A DNA stretch of 64,000 bases from Venatoribacter pacificus (GTDB lineage: Bacteria > Pseudomonadota > Gammaproteobacteria > Pseudomonadales > Oceanobacteraceae). Numbering within the stretch: the stretch's first letter is position 1; each line of letters begins with the position of its first letter. The notes under the pieces were generated by a model. The model was given only the letters and a program-made list of their open reading frames with translations. It had not been told where the DNA came from and searched no databases. Where the stretch lies: positions 248,001 to 312,000 of the forward strand of contig NZ_JAOANI010000019.1 in assembly GCF_025318105.1 (NCBI RefSeq), in the 5' to 3' direction. Both the position numbers and the translations under genes were made by a program. Of the stretch, positions 33,260 to 40,359 are shown piece after piece.

Positions 33260-33808
33260 ATGAATTTGCCCAACATACTGACCCTGAGCCGCATCCTGAT
33301 GATTCCGCTGATGGTCATCAGTTTTTATTGGTTCGGGCAGGATGGCAAAGTTGGTGCCGCTATCCTGTTTGCTTTGGCGGCTGTGACCGACTGGTTTGAT
33401 GGCTATCTGGCGCGCAGGCTGAATCAAACAACCCCGCTGGGGGCTTTTCTCGATCCGGTAGCCGATAAATTGATCGTCGCCGTTGCCCTGGTGCTGTTGG
33501 TCGAAAGTTTTTCCAGTATGTGGCTGACTATTCCGGCCTCCATCATTGTCGGTCGTGAAATTGTCATCTCGGCGCTGCGCGAGTGGATGGCCGAGCTGGG
33601 TAAGCGCGCCAACATTGCCGTCAGTTATGTCGGCAAAGTAAAAACAGCCTTACAAATGGCGTCGATTACCATACTCATGGCGTCGGAAGGGCACCAGCTT
33701 CTTGTGCAGGCAGGATATATCACGCTTTACCTGGCTGCGGTTCTGACCATCTGGTCGATGCTGGTGTATTTGCGTGCGGCCTGGCCGGAACTGCGTGCGA
33801 AGGCGTAA
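33260..33808 (+). CDS. pgsA: CDP-diacylglycerol-glycerol-3-phosphate 3-phosphatidyltransferase PgsA
   Basis: Inner-membrane enzyme that makes phosphatidylglycerol-phosphate. The 182-residue protein starts at 33260 (CGGAG 8-13 bp upstream). It has the CDP-alcohol phosphotransferase motif with D44, D47-G48, A51-R52, G61, D65 and D69, and several membrane segments. An in-frame start at 33206 lies inside uvrC and is rejected. The tRNA cluster follows. Confidence 0.97.
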   Translation: MNLPNILTLSRILMIPLMVISFYWFGQDGKVGAAILFALAAVTDWFDGYLARRLNQTTPLGAFLDPVADKLIVAVALVLLVESFSSMWLTIPASIIVGREIVISALREWMAELGKRANIAVSYVGKVKTALQMASITILMASEGHQLLVQAGYITLYLAAVLTIWSMLVYLRAAWPELRAKA

Positions 33809-33843
33809 TTTAGTCTAAGTGCTTAAAAAGTAAGAAAAAACAC

Positions 33844-33871
33844 TTGACTCTCAGGCTGCTCCATTTAAAAT
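33844..33871 (+). promoter_or_regulatory. Promoter of the tRNA-Gly-Cys-Leu cluster
   Basis: The -35 is TTGACT (33844-33849) and the -10 is TAAAAT (33866-33871), 16 bp apart, followed by a GCGCAGC discriminator. The first tRNA starts 15 bp after the -10. Confidence 0.65.
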
Positions 33872-33885
33872 GCGCAGCACTTAAA

Positions 33886-33961
<76 letters not shown>

Positions 33962-33985
33962 AATTTTCATTTAGTAATGAATCTC

Positions 33986-34059
33986 GGCGCGATAGCAAAA
34001 TGGTTATGCTGCGGATTGCAAATCCGCCGATGCCGGTTCGATTCCGGCTCGCGCCTCCA
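33986..34059 (+). tRNA. tRNA-Cys (anticodon GCA)
   Basis: A 74-nt cloverleaf with GGCGCGA/TCGCGCC acceptor stem, anticodon loop ATTGCAAA (GCA), T-arm CCGGTTCGATTCCGG, discriminator T and encoded CCA. It is the second gene of the cluster. Confidence 0.98.
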
Positions 34060-34100
34060 AATTCGGTGATGCCGACATTCGCCGAGCTGCGTGGCAAGAT

Positions 34101-34186
34101 GCCCCGGTGGTGAAATTGGTAGACACAAGGGATTTAAAATCCCTCGGCCTATGGCTGTGCCGGTTCGACTCCGGCCCGGGGCACCA
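34101..34186 (+). tRNA. tRNA-Leu (anticodon TAA)
   Basis: An 86-nt class II tRNA with GCCCCGG/CCGGGGC acceptor stem, anticodon loop TTTAAAA (TAA), a variable arm, T-arm CCGGTTCGACTCCGG and encoded CCA. It is the third gene of the cluster; pgsA followed by tRNA Gly-Cys-Leu is conserved in pseudomonads. Confidence 0.98.
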
Positions 34187-34299
34187 TTTCTAGCATTCGC
34201 AGTACCTCCTCTCTCTTTCAAAATAATCGATGTGTTCTGCGGCTGCAGCTTCAGGGATAATCCCTCATACTCCGTTTAATTCCGGCAGAGATACCGATT

Positions 34300-35184
34300 A
34301 TGTTCAATTACATCGAACCCGTATTCCGCCCGCCCAGTGAGGCGCGCTCGCTTATTCTTCAGGTCACTAACGGCTGTTCGTGGAATCAATGCACGTTCTG
34401 CGATATGTACACTCAGCCGCAAAAAAAATTCCGCGCTCGCGACGAAGATGACGTATTGAATGAAATTCGTCAGGCTGCAGCGCTGGGCCCGCGTTTTGAA
34501 AAAGTCTTTCTGGCCGATGGTGATGCCATGGTGCTGCCGGTGCGTCGCCTCACTAATATTCTGCTGGCCATTAAAGAACATCTGCCCTGGGTTAAGCGGG
34601 TGGGGGCTTATTGCCTGCCGCGCAATATTCGCAAAAAGTCAGCAGAAGAGCTTACAGAGTTGCGCAAGCTTGGCTTGGGTATTCTTTATGTGGGCGCAGA
34701 AAGCGGCGATGACGAAGTACTGGGCTTTATTAAAAAAGGCGAAACCTGGCAGAGCACACTCGATGCGTTGTTAAAAATAAAACAGGCCGGAATACAGTCA
34801 TCGGTGATGATTCTGAATGGCATGGGTGGGGTTGCCTACAGTGAGCAGCACGCGCGCCATTCGGCGCTGTTAATGAATGAGGCACAGCCTGAGTTTTTGT
34901 CTACGTTAATTGTCAGCTACCCACTGGGGGATCAGCGGGTTGTCGACGGATTTAATGGCAACTATCAATTGCCGGGTCAGCATGATTTGTTTGTTGAACT
35001 GCATACGCTGATCTCTCATCTGGAATTAAGTAATACCGTTTTCCGCAGTGATCATGCGTCCAATTATTTACCATTAAAAGGGACGCTTGGGCAGGATAAA
35101 CACGCCATTCTGGCTCAGCTTGAAACGGCGATTGATAATCCGCAGCGCATACGTCTGCGTCAGGAATGGCAAAGGGGATTATGA
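34300..35184 (+). CDS. Radical SAM protein of unknown substrate
   Basis: The 294-residue protein has the 4Fe-4S/SAM motif as C26-x4-C31-x2-C34 (NGCSWNQCTFCDMY). This is the CX4CX2C spacing seen in one subgroup of radical SAM enzymes, not the common CX3CX2C. Downstream are VFLADGDAMVLP and LYVGAESGDDEVLGFIKKGE, which fit the Elp3/MiaB-like TIM barrel core. No B12 or TRAM domain is visible. It overlaps the DUF1285 gene and is likely co-transcribed with it. The reaction cannot be told from sequence. Confidence 0.85.
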   Translation: MFNYIEPVFRPPSEARSLILQVTNGCSWNQCTFCDMYTQPQKKFRARDEDDVLNEIRQAAALGPRFEKVFLADGDAMVLPVRRLTNILLAIKEHLPWVKRVGAYCLPRNIRKKSAEELTELRKLGLGILYVGAESGDDEVLGFIKKGETWQSTLDALLKIKQAGIQSSVMILNGMGGVAYSEQHARHSALLMNEAQPEFLSTLIVSYPLGDQRVVDGFNGNYQLPGQHDLFVELHTLISHLELSNTVFRSDHASNYLPLKGTLGQDKHAILAQLETAIDNPQRIRLRQEWQRGL

Positions 35185-35702
35185 TGAATATCAGTTCGCT
35201 TGAGCAGCAGCTGGGTCTTGATCATGAAAATCAGCATCCGCCCGTTGACCAGTGGCACCCGGAATTGTCCGGCGATATGGATATGGTTATCCGTCGCGAC
35301 GGTTCCTGGTGGCACGAAGGCGTGCAGATAAAACGTGAAAAACTGGTGCGTTTATTTGCCAGTATTCTGCGCAAAGAAGGTGATGAGTATTTTCTTCTGA
35401 CGCCGGTCGAAAAATGGCGAATCCGGGTTGAAGACCGACCACTATTGATTGTGATGATTGAATGTGTCGATAACAATATCCGCGCGATTACCAATACTGG
35501 CGATGTCGTTACGGTCGGGCAAAAGCACCCCTTATTAATGAGTGAGCTGGATGGTGTTATGGTGCCGGAGATAAATATCCGGGCTGATCTCTATGCACGT
35601 TTTTCCCGTAATGCGTTTTACGATCTTAGTGAAATGGCCCGGGAAGAAAAGGATGGGCGCTTTTTTGTTAATAGTGGTGGTGGTCAATATTTTTTGTCCT
35701 GA
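35184..35702 (+). CDS. DUF1285 family protein
   Basis: A soluble protein of about 172 residues with the family pattern PPVDQWHPELSGDMDMVIRRDGSWWHEG, followed by FLLTPVEKWRIRVEDRPLL. DUF1285 proteins are two-domain beta-rich proteins of unknown function. Two ATGs (35181, 35184) are possible; AAAGGGG places the second at the better distance. The start overlaps the stop of the radical SAM gene (ATGATGA), so translation is coupled. Confidence 0.85.
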   Translation: MNISSLEQQLGLDHENQHPPVDQWHPELSGDMDMVIRRDGSWWHEGVQIKREKLVRLFASILRKEGDEYFLLTPVEKWRIRVEDRPLLIVMIECVDNNIRAITNTGDVVTVGQKHPLLMSELDGVMVPEINIRADLYARFSRNAFYDLSEMAREEKDGRFFVNSGGGQYFLS

Positions 35703-35724
35703 AATAAAAAAACATCTCTGAAAA

Positions 35725-35746
35725 TAAGACCTGCGTGCAGGTCTTA
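35725..35746. repeat. Perfect 22-bp inverted repeat after the DUF1285 gene
   Basis: TAAGACCTGC, GT, GCAGGTCTTA forms a strong hairpin 22 bp after the DUF1285 stop. There is no T-run on its plus-strand side, so it is either a weak terminator or an operator for the secreted-protein gene downstream. Confidence 0.5.
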
Positions 35747-35875
35747 CGCATTCCGGAACATTTGTTTTAATGGTTAATTCTGAATATTTACCTGCTTTTG
35801 TTTTTTAGCTTGAACCCTGAATAGCTGCTCCTTACATTGCCGCCAATCCAACAATAACAAACACCATGGACGGCT

Positions 35876-36691
35876 ATGCGCTACGTTTTTTCTCTTTGTT
35901 TTTTATCCCCATGCTTTGCTCTTGCGGCGTTGGATCCGGTTAGTGATGCTCAATTAGCGGATATTTCCGGACAGAGTGGTATTACCATTATTACATCTGC
36001 ACGGCTCACCATTGGTCAGATTGAGTATCGCGATGAAGGGCGGCTGCAGATCAATCAGGTGGTACTGGGTGGTGCCAACAGAAGCCGTTATTTTGGTAAG
36101 GACTGGGGTTACAGTTCACGCTCAGGTGATCGCCTTGATGGTACGATGATGACGATCGATGTCCTTCCTGATGGTGACCTTGTTTTATCTGCTTTTGTTG
36201 ATCCGGGGCTGGGTGGAGGGGTGATTGATTTTGGTTTGTCGACTGGCCAGATTGCTCTGTCTGCGGCGGACGATGCGCACCGCGCTACGCTGATTAATTC
36301 TGTTGATATTGCTGGTCTGGCGACGCAGTACCGGATGAAAGTGGATGCGCAGACAACGGACATCCAGATTCAGGCAGCACTGGGAATTGCTGATATGAAT
36401 ATTGATGCAGCGCCGCTGGGGGTTCGTGTTAATAATCTGATTCTGGCCAATCATACCTATTTTGAATCGCTGGAGGATTGGGGGTCGTCTGCCTTATCTC
36501 TTTCGGATGTGCAGCTGCCAATAGGGATTAATCTTCATGCCAGTGATCTTGGGCTTGATATCCGTCTGGTGAGGTTTTTTGCGGATATGAATATCGGTAG
36601 TATTGAATTAGCACAGGAAAGCATTGGCAGTGTGGCGGTTGATGATCTGAATCTCGGTGGATTAAATATGCGTATCAGTGGGCATTTGTAA
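35876..36691 (+). CDS. Secreted protein with N-terminal DAQLADISGQSGI motif
   Basis: The 271-residue protein has a signal peptide (about 1-18, cleavage near ALA) followed at once by LDPVSDAQLADISGQSGITI. I recall that motif from DUF6160-like exported proteins of Pseudomonas and Acinetobacter (FilA/FilF-type cell-surface filament genes). The rest is rich in alternating beta-type segments with Asp, Gly and Ile (ADMNIDAAPLGVRVNNLIL, GSIELAQESIGSVAVDDLN), suggesting a beta-helix or lipocalin-like surface protein. It is monocistronic. No enzymatic motif is visible. Confidence 0.7.
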   Translation: MRYVFSLCFLSPCFALAALDPVSDAQLADISGQSGITIITSARLTIGQIEYRDEGRLQINQVVLGGANRSRYFGKDWGYSSRSGDRLDGTMMTIDVLPDGDLVLSAFVDPGLGGGVIDFGLSTGQIALSAADDAHRATLINSVDIAGLATQYRMKVDAQTTDIQIQAALGIADMNIDAAPLGVRVNNLILANHTYFESLEDWGSSALSLSDVQLPIGINLHASDLGLDIRLVRFFADMNIGSIELAQESIGSVAVDDLNLGGLNMRISGHL

Positions 36692-36723
36692 GATACCGCA
36701 GGCTGAGTAAAAGACGTGAAAAC

Positions 36724-36751
36724 AAAAAAGGAGCCAAGAGGCTCCTTTTTT
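36724..36751. terminator. Bidirectional terminator between the secreted-protein gene and ETF-QO copy 1
   Basis: A6 GGAGCC, loop AAGA, GGCTCC T7 is a perfect 12-bp-arm hairpin between two converging genes. Confidence 0.93.
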
Positions 36752-36766
36752 GTATGCAAGCAGGGC

Positions 36767-37034
36767 TTACATGTTCGGATAGTTCGGACCGCCAGCACCT
36801 TCCGGGGTTACCCAGGTGATGTTCTGCGACGGATCTTTAATATCACAGGTTTTGCAGTGAACACAGTTTTGCGAGTTGATCTGGAAGCGCTTGCCGTTCT
36901 CGTCTTCCACAATCTCGTACACGCCGGCGGGGCAGTAGCGCTGCGCTGGCTCATCCCACTTCGGCAGGTTGACGCTCAATGGAATCGAGGCGTCTTTCAG
37001 CTTCAGGTGGCATGGCTGATCTTCGGCGTGGTTT
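36767..37034 (-). repeat. 3' homology block shared by the two ETF-QO genes, copy A
   Basis: These 268 bp differ from 40092-40359 at only nine positions by my count. They include a fully identical run of 116 bp (36807-36922 versus 40132-40247). Identity drops sharply just beyond 37034. Confidence 0.85.
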
Positions 37035-38407
37035 ACATTGCTGATAAAAACAGAGTCCAGCCGGCTAAAGCTCAGCTTGCCGTCTGGTTTCGGGTAATCG
37101 ATCTGCGGGCTCTTGGCTGCGGGTTTCAGTTCAGTGTGATCGGGTGTGGTGTCATGCAGGGTGAATGGCACTGGCAGAATGTTCTGATCGATAAAATTAA
37201 AGGCTGCGCCGCCAAATACTCCGAATTTATGCATGGCCGGGGCGAAGTTACGGCTGCGCTGCAGTTCCTGGTAAGCCCAGGATGCTTCAAAAGTCGTGGT
37301 GAATTCAGTGATTTCATCATGCACGCGCCCGCTGCTTAAGGCGTTAACGATTTCTTCAGCAGCGATCATGCCGCTTTTCATTCCGGTATGAACGCCTTTT
37401 ATCTTGGCAAAATTCAGCGTGCCGGCGTCGCAACCTATCAGCAAGCCACCGGGGAATGTCATTTTTGGCAGACAATTAATCCCGCCTTTTGCTGCCGCTC
37501 TGGCGCCATATGAAACCCGCTTGCCTCCCTGTAAGTATTGCTTTAACACCGGGTGGTGTTTCAGGCGCTGAAATTCATTAAACGGGCTCAGATGTGGATT
37601 GCTGTATGACAAATCGGTAAACAGCCCGACCACCGCCTGATTGTTTTCAGTGTGGTATAAAAAAAATCCGCCGGCAGTGGATGATCCCATTAAGGGCCAT
37701 CCAGTACCGTGCAGCACTAAACCCTCCTGGTGTTTGGCAGGGTCGATATCCCAGAGTTCTTTAATGCCAAGTGAAAAGTGCTGTGGATCCTTGCCTTCAT
37801 CCAGTTTGAATTCGGCCATCAGGCGCTTGCCCAGGTGACCGCGGCAGCCTTCAGAAAATACGGTGTACTTGGCGCGCAGTTCCATACCCGGAACGTATTC
37901 ATCCTTTGGTTGACCATTATGGCTAACACCCATATCGCCGGTAATTATGCCTTTAATGACACCATCTTCGAGGATGTATTCTGCGGCGGTAAAACCCGGA
38001 TAAATTTCTACGCCGAGTTCCTCAGCCTGTTCGGCCAGCCAGCGGCAAAGGCTGCCGAGCGAGATGATATAATTCCCCTGATTATGCATGGTTCGCGGTA
38101 TGGCCCAATGCGGTGCTTTAATGCTTCTTTTTTGTGTTGTCAGAAAATAAATATCATCGTGTTTTACAGCGACATTGAGCGGGGCTCCCCGTGCTTTCCA
38201 GTCAGGAAAAAGTTCTTTCAGTGCGCGGTCTTCGATTACGGCACCAGACAGAATGTGGGCACCGATTTCCGAGCCTTTTTCTACCAGGCAAACGGAAATA
38301 TCCTGTCCGGCAGCAGAGGCTGATTGTTTAATACGGCATGCGGCTGACAGCCCGGCTGGGCCGCCACCAACGATTACCACGTCGTATTCCATTGTTTCTT
38401 TTGTCAT
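36767..38407 (-). CDS. Electron transfer flavoprotein-ubiquinone oxidoreductase, copy 1
   Basis: Membrane-bound ETF-QO passes electrons from reduced ETF to ubiquinone during fatty acid and amino acid oxidation. From ATG 38407 (AAGGA 9 bp upstream) it has 546 residues; an earlier in-frame ATG at 38431 is less likely. It has the FAD motif VVIVGGGPAGLSAACRIK, the membrane/UQ region, and the C-terminal 4Fe-4S ligands in YCPAGVYE and NCVHCKTCDIKDP. It is a paralogue of the gene at 40092-41732. The last 87 residues of the two proteins differ at one position, while the remainder is clearly divergent. The region in front carries a palindrome that may be an operator. Confidence 0.96.
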   Translation of the reverse strand: MTKETMEYDVVIVGGGPAGLSAACRIKQSASAAGQDISVCLVEKGSEIGAHILSGAVIEDRALKELFPDWKARGAPLNVAVKHDDIYFLTTQKRSIKAPHWAIPRTMHNQGNYIISLGSLCRWLAEQAEELGVEIYPGFTAAEYILEDGVIKGIITGDMGVSHNGQPKDEYVPGMELRAKYTVFSEGCRGHLGKRLMAEFKLDEGKDPQHFSLGIKELWDIDPAKHQEGLVLHGTGWPLMGSSTAGGFFLYHTENNQAVVGLFTDLSYSNPHLSPFNEFQRLKHHPVLKQYLQGGKRVSYGARAAAKGGINCLPKMTFPGGLLIGCDAGTLNFAKIKGVHTGMKSGMIAAEEIVNALSSGRVHDEITEFTTTFEASWAYQELQRSRNFAPAMHKFGVFGGAAFNFIDQNILPVPFTLHDTTPDHTELKPAAKSPQIDYPKPDGKLSFSRLDSVFISNVNHAEDQPCHLKLKDASIPLSVNLPKWDEPAQRYCPAGVYEIVEDENGKRFQINSQNCVHCKTCDIKDPSQNITWVTPEGAGGPNYPNM

Positions 38408-38470
38408 TGCGTTTTTCCTTCGAGGCTTCACCTGCTTGTAATGGTCAGAGTAAGCAAAGCGCTGCGGTTT

Positions 38471-38494
38471 GTTATCACCCCTGGGGGTGATAAC
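38471..38494. promoter_or_regulatory. Palindrome upstream of ETF-QO copy 1, candidate operator
   Basis: GTTATCACCCC, TG, GGGGTGATAAC has perfect 11-bp arms. A further GGGGGTGA follows at 38506-38513, repeating the half-site of 38483-38490 at a 23-bp distance. The element lies between the MalT-like regulator stop and the ETF-QO start. MalT boxes are G-rich asymmetric sequences of related look. It has no T-run, so it is unlikely to be a simple terminator. Confidence 0.55.
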
Positions 38495-38515
38495 CGCTAT
38501 CTGGCGGGGGTGAAA

Positions 38516-40033
38516 TTACGGTGATCTGTCGTCCTGACTGAGGAGCTTGTGCAATACTTCGGTTCGGTTTTCCACGCCGATTTTTCCGTACAGGTTGCGG
38601 ATGTGTACCTTCAGTGTGTTGAGTGAGATGTGCAGCTGGCGGGCGATTTCTTTATTGGAGTAGCCCTGGCTTACCAGCTCCAGGACCTGCTGTTCGCGCG
38701 AGGTCAGCAGAGCTTCAAATGCCTGTTGGGATAATGTCCGGCTCGGCGTTTGCGGCATATGCTGATGTACAGAGTGCTCCTGCGGAAAATGCGCCAGCCA
38801 GCCAGGTAGCAGGGTATTGATTTCATCATCCCCGGCAAGTAACTGCAGCAACAGTGTCTCTGCTTTATCCCAGTCCCGGAGTTGTAGTCTTTGCTCCAGC
38901 GCCTCCTGCAGATAGCCATTTTGCTCGAACCAGAGAGCGGCTGTATTGTACCCCTGCTGCCGAAAATCTGCGTTTAGTCCGTTAAAGTGTTGTAACAGGA
39001 AGCGGCGGAACAGATCGTGATAGCGAAACCATACGCCGTGATTATCCAGAGGTAACAGAAACAGATTGTGGCGATCGAGGTGGTTGATCACACTCAGGCT
39101 GTCATTACGTTCGGTCAATGCATTGCACAGGCCAGCGGTGAAGCGTGGTACGGCTGCGCTTAGCAGTAAAAAGTTCTGGATGTCGAGGCGCTGTTGTGAA
39201 AACACTTCATCAAACAGGTAGTCTGCAATGTTGCGTTGCAGCGATGGTGTGGGCAGCTGGGAGTTGCCATTACTCTCAGTGTGGTGGTTTTCGACGGCAG
39301 GGGCTGGCGTGGTGTCGGCTTTCTGCAATGACAGCCCGATCAGCTGCAGGCCGGCAATCCAACCTTCCGTTTCCTGGAAGTAAAGCTGACTCTGATTGTT
39401 GTCGATCTGCAGGCTCATTGTCTGTTGCAGAAAGCGGTTGCTGTCTTCTGCAGAGAAGCGCAACTGGTATTGATCAATCTCGACCAGCTGATTGCTGGCG
39501 CGCCGCTTGGCCAGTGCCAGATCAGGCGCGCTGCGTGAGGTGATAATAATGCGCAGTGACGGTGGCAGATGATTAAGAAAGCTGTTGAATTGCCCGCTCA
39601 GCTCTGGTGTTGCAACCAGATGGTAATCATCCAAAACCAGCGTCATTGCATCACGTGGTGAGGATGGGCTGATAGCGTCCAGCTCATTGAGCAGCGCAAT
39701 AAGGGCATTTTCCAGTGCGTGTTCGTTTTGATTGTCTCTCAGTAGCTGCAGAGAGTGCTCGCCACAGCCGGGTAATGCCTGATTAATAGCGGTAATAAAG
39801 TAGCGCCAGAAAATCCCCGGAGCTGCCTGTGTTTCGTCAAGTGCAAGCCATGAAAAGGTATGCGGAGAATGGTGCAGCCACTGGCTGATCAGTGTGGTTT
39901 TGCCATAGCCTGCAGGGGCTGAAATCACAACCAGCTGGCCGCCCTCGCTGCTGTTCAGGATTTGCAGCAGAGGCTCGCGCTGTACAATATTTTTTCTCAG
40001 TGGCGGAATGTAGAAACGGGTTTTCAGCAGCAT
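38516..40033 (-). CDS. LuxR/MalT-family ATP-dependent transcriptional regulator, short form
   Basis: The 505-residue protein begins like MalT (LLKTRFYIPPLRKNIVQREPLL). It has a Walker A APAGYGKTT (39-47), a Walker B-like MTLVLDDYHLV, and the STAND NTPase segment ETEGWIAGLQLIGLSLQK. It ends with a LuxR helix-turn-helix (LTSREQQVLELVSQGYSNKEIARQLHISLNTLKVHIRNLYGKI). MalT is about 900 residues; nearly all of the TPR-like sensor domain is missing here, so it is a compact form. It is sandwiched between two ETF-QO genes on the same strand. Only about 20 bp separate its start from the terminator of copy 2, so its promoter is not obvious. Confidence 0.88.
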   Translation of the reverse strand: MLLKTRFYIPPLRKNIVQREPLLQILNSSEGGQLVVISAPAGYGKTTLISQWLHHSPHTFSWLALDETQAAPGIFWRYFITAINQALPGCGEHSLQLLRDNQNEHALENALIALLNELDAISPSSPRDAMTLVLDDYHLVATPELSGQFNSFLNHLPPSLRIIITSRSAPDLALAKRRASNQLVEIDQYQLRFSAEDSNRFLQQTMSLQIDNNQSQLYFQETEGWIAGLQLIGLSLQKADTTPAPAVENHHTESNGNSQLPTPSLQRNIADYLFDEVFSQQRLDIQNFLLLSAAVPRFTAGLCNALTERNDSLSVINHLDRHNLFLLPLDNHGVWFRYHDLFRRFLLQHFNGLNADFRQQGYNTAALWFEQNGYLQEALEQRLQLRDWDKAETLLLQLLAGDDEINTLLPGWLAHFPQEHSVHQHMPQTPSRTLSQQAFEALLTSREQQVLELVSQGYSNKEIARQLHISLNTLKVHIRNLYGKIGVENRTEVLHKLLSQDDRSP

Positions 40034-40051
40034 GGTGATTTCTTATTGTCG

Positions 40052-40080
40052 AAAAAAAAGCGGGCAAGGCCCGCTTTCTT
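40052..40080 (-). terminator. Terminator of ETF-QO copy 2
   Basis: On the minus strand AAAGCGGGC, a 3-nt loop and GCCCGCTTT are followed by a T-run (A-run 40052-40059 on the plus strand). It lies between copy 2 and the regulator. Confidence 0.85.
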
Positions 40081-40091
40081 TTGTGAACAGC

Positions 40092-40359
40092 TTACATGTT
40101 CGGATAGTTCGGACCGCCAGCACCTTCCGGAGTTACCCAGGTGATGTTCTGCGACGGATCTTTAATATCACAGGTTTTGCAGTGAACACAGTTTTGCGAG
40201 TTGATCTGGAAGCGCTTGCCGTTCTCGTCTTCCACAATCTCGTACACACCGGCAGGGCAGTAGCGCTGCGCTGGCTCATCCCACTTAGGCAGGTTAACGC
40301 TCAGTGGAATGGAGGCGTCTGTCAGCTTCAGGTGGCACGGCTGATCTTCGGCGTGGTTT
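40092..40359 (-). repeat. 3' homology block shared by the two ETF-QO genes, copy B
   Basis: Partner of 36767-37034; it encodes the iron-sulfur domain and C-terminus. See the ETF-QO finding for the interpretation. Confidence 0.85.
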
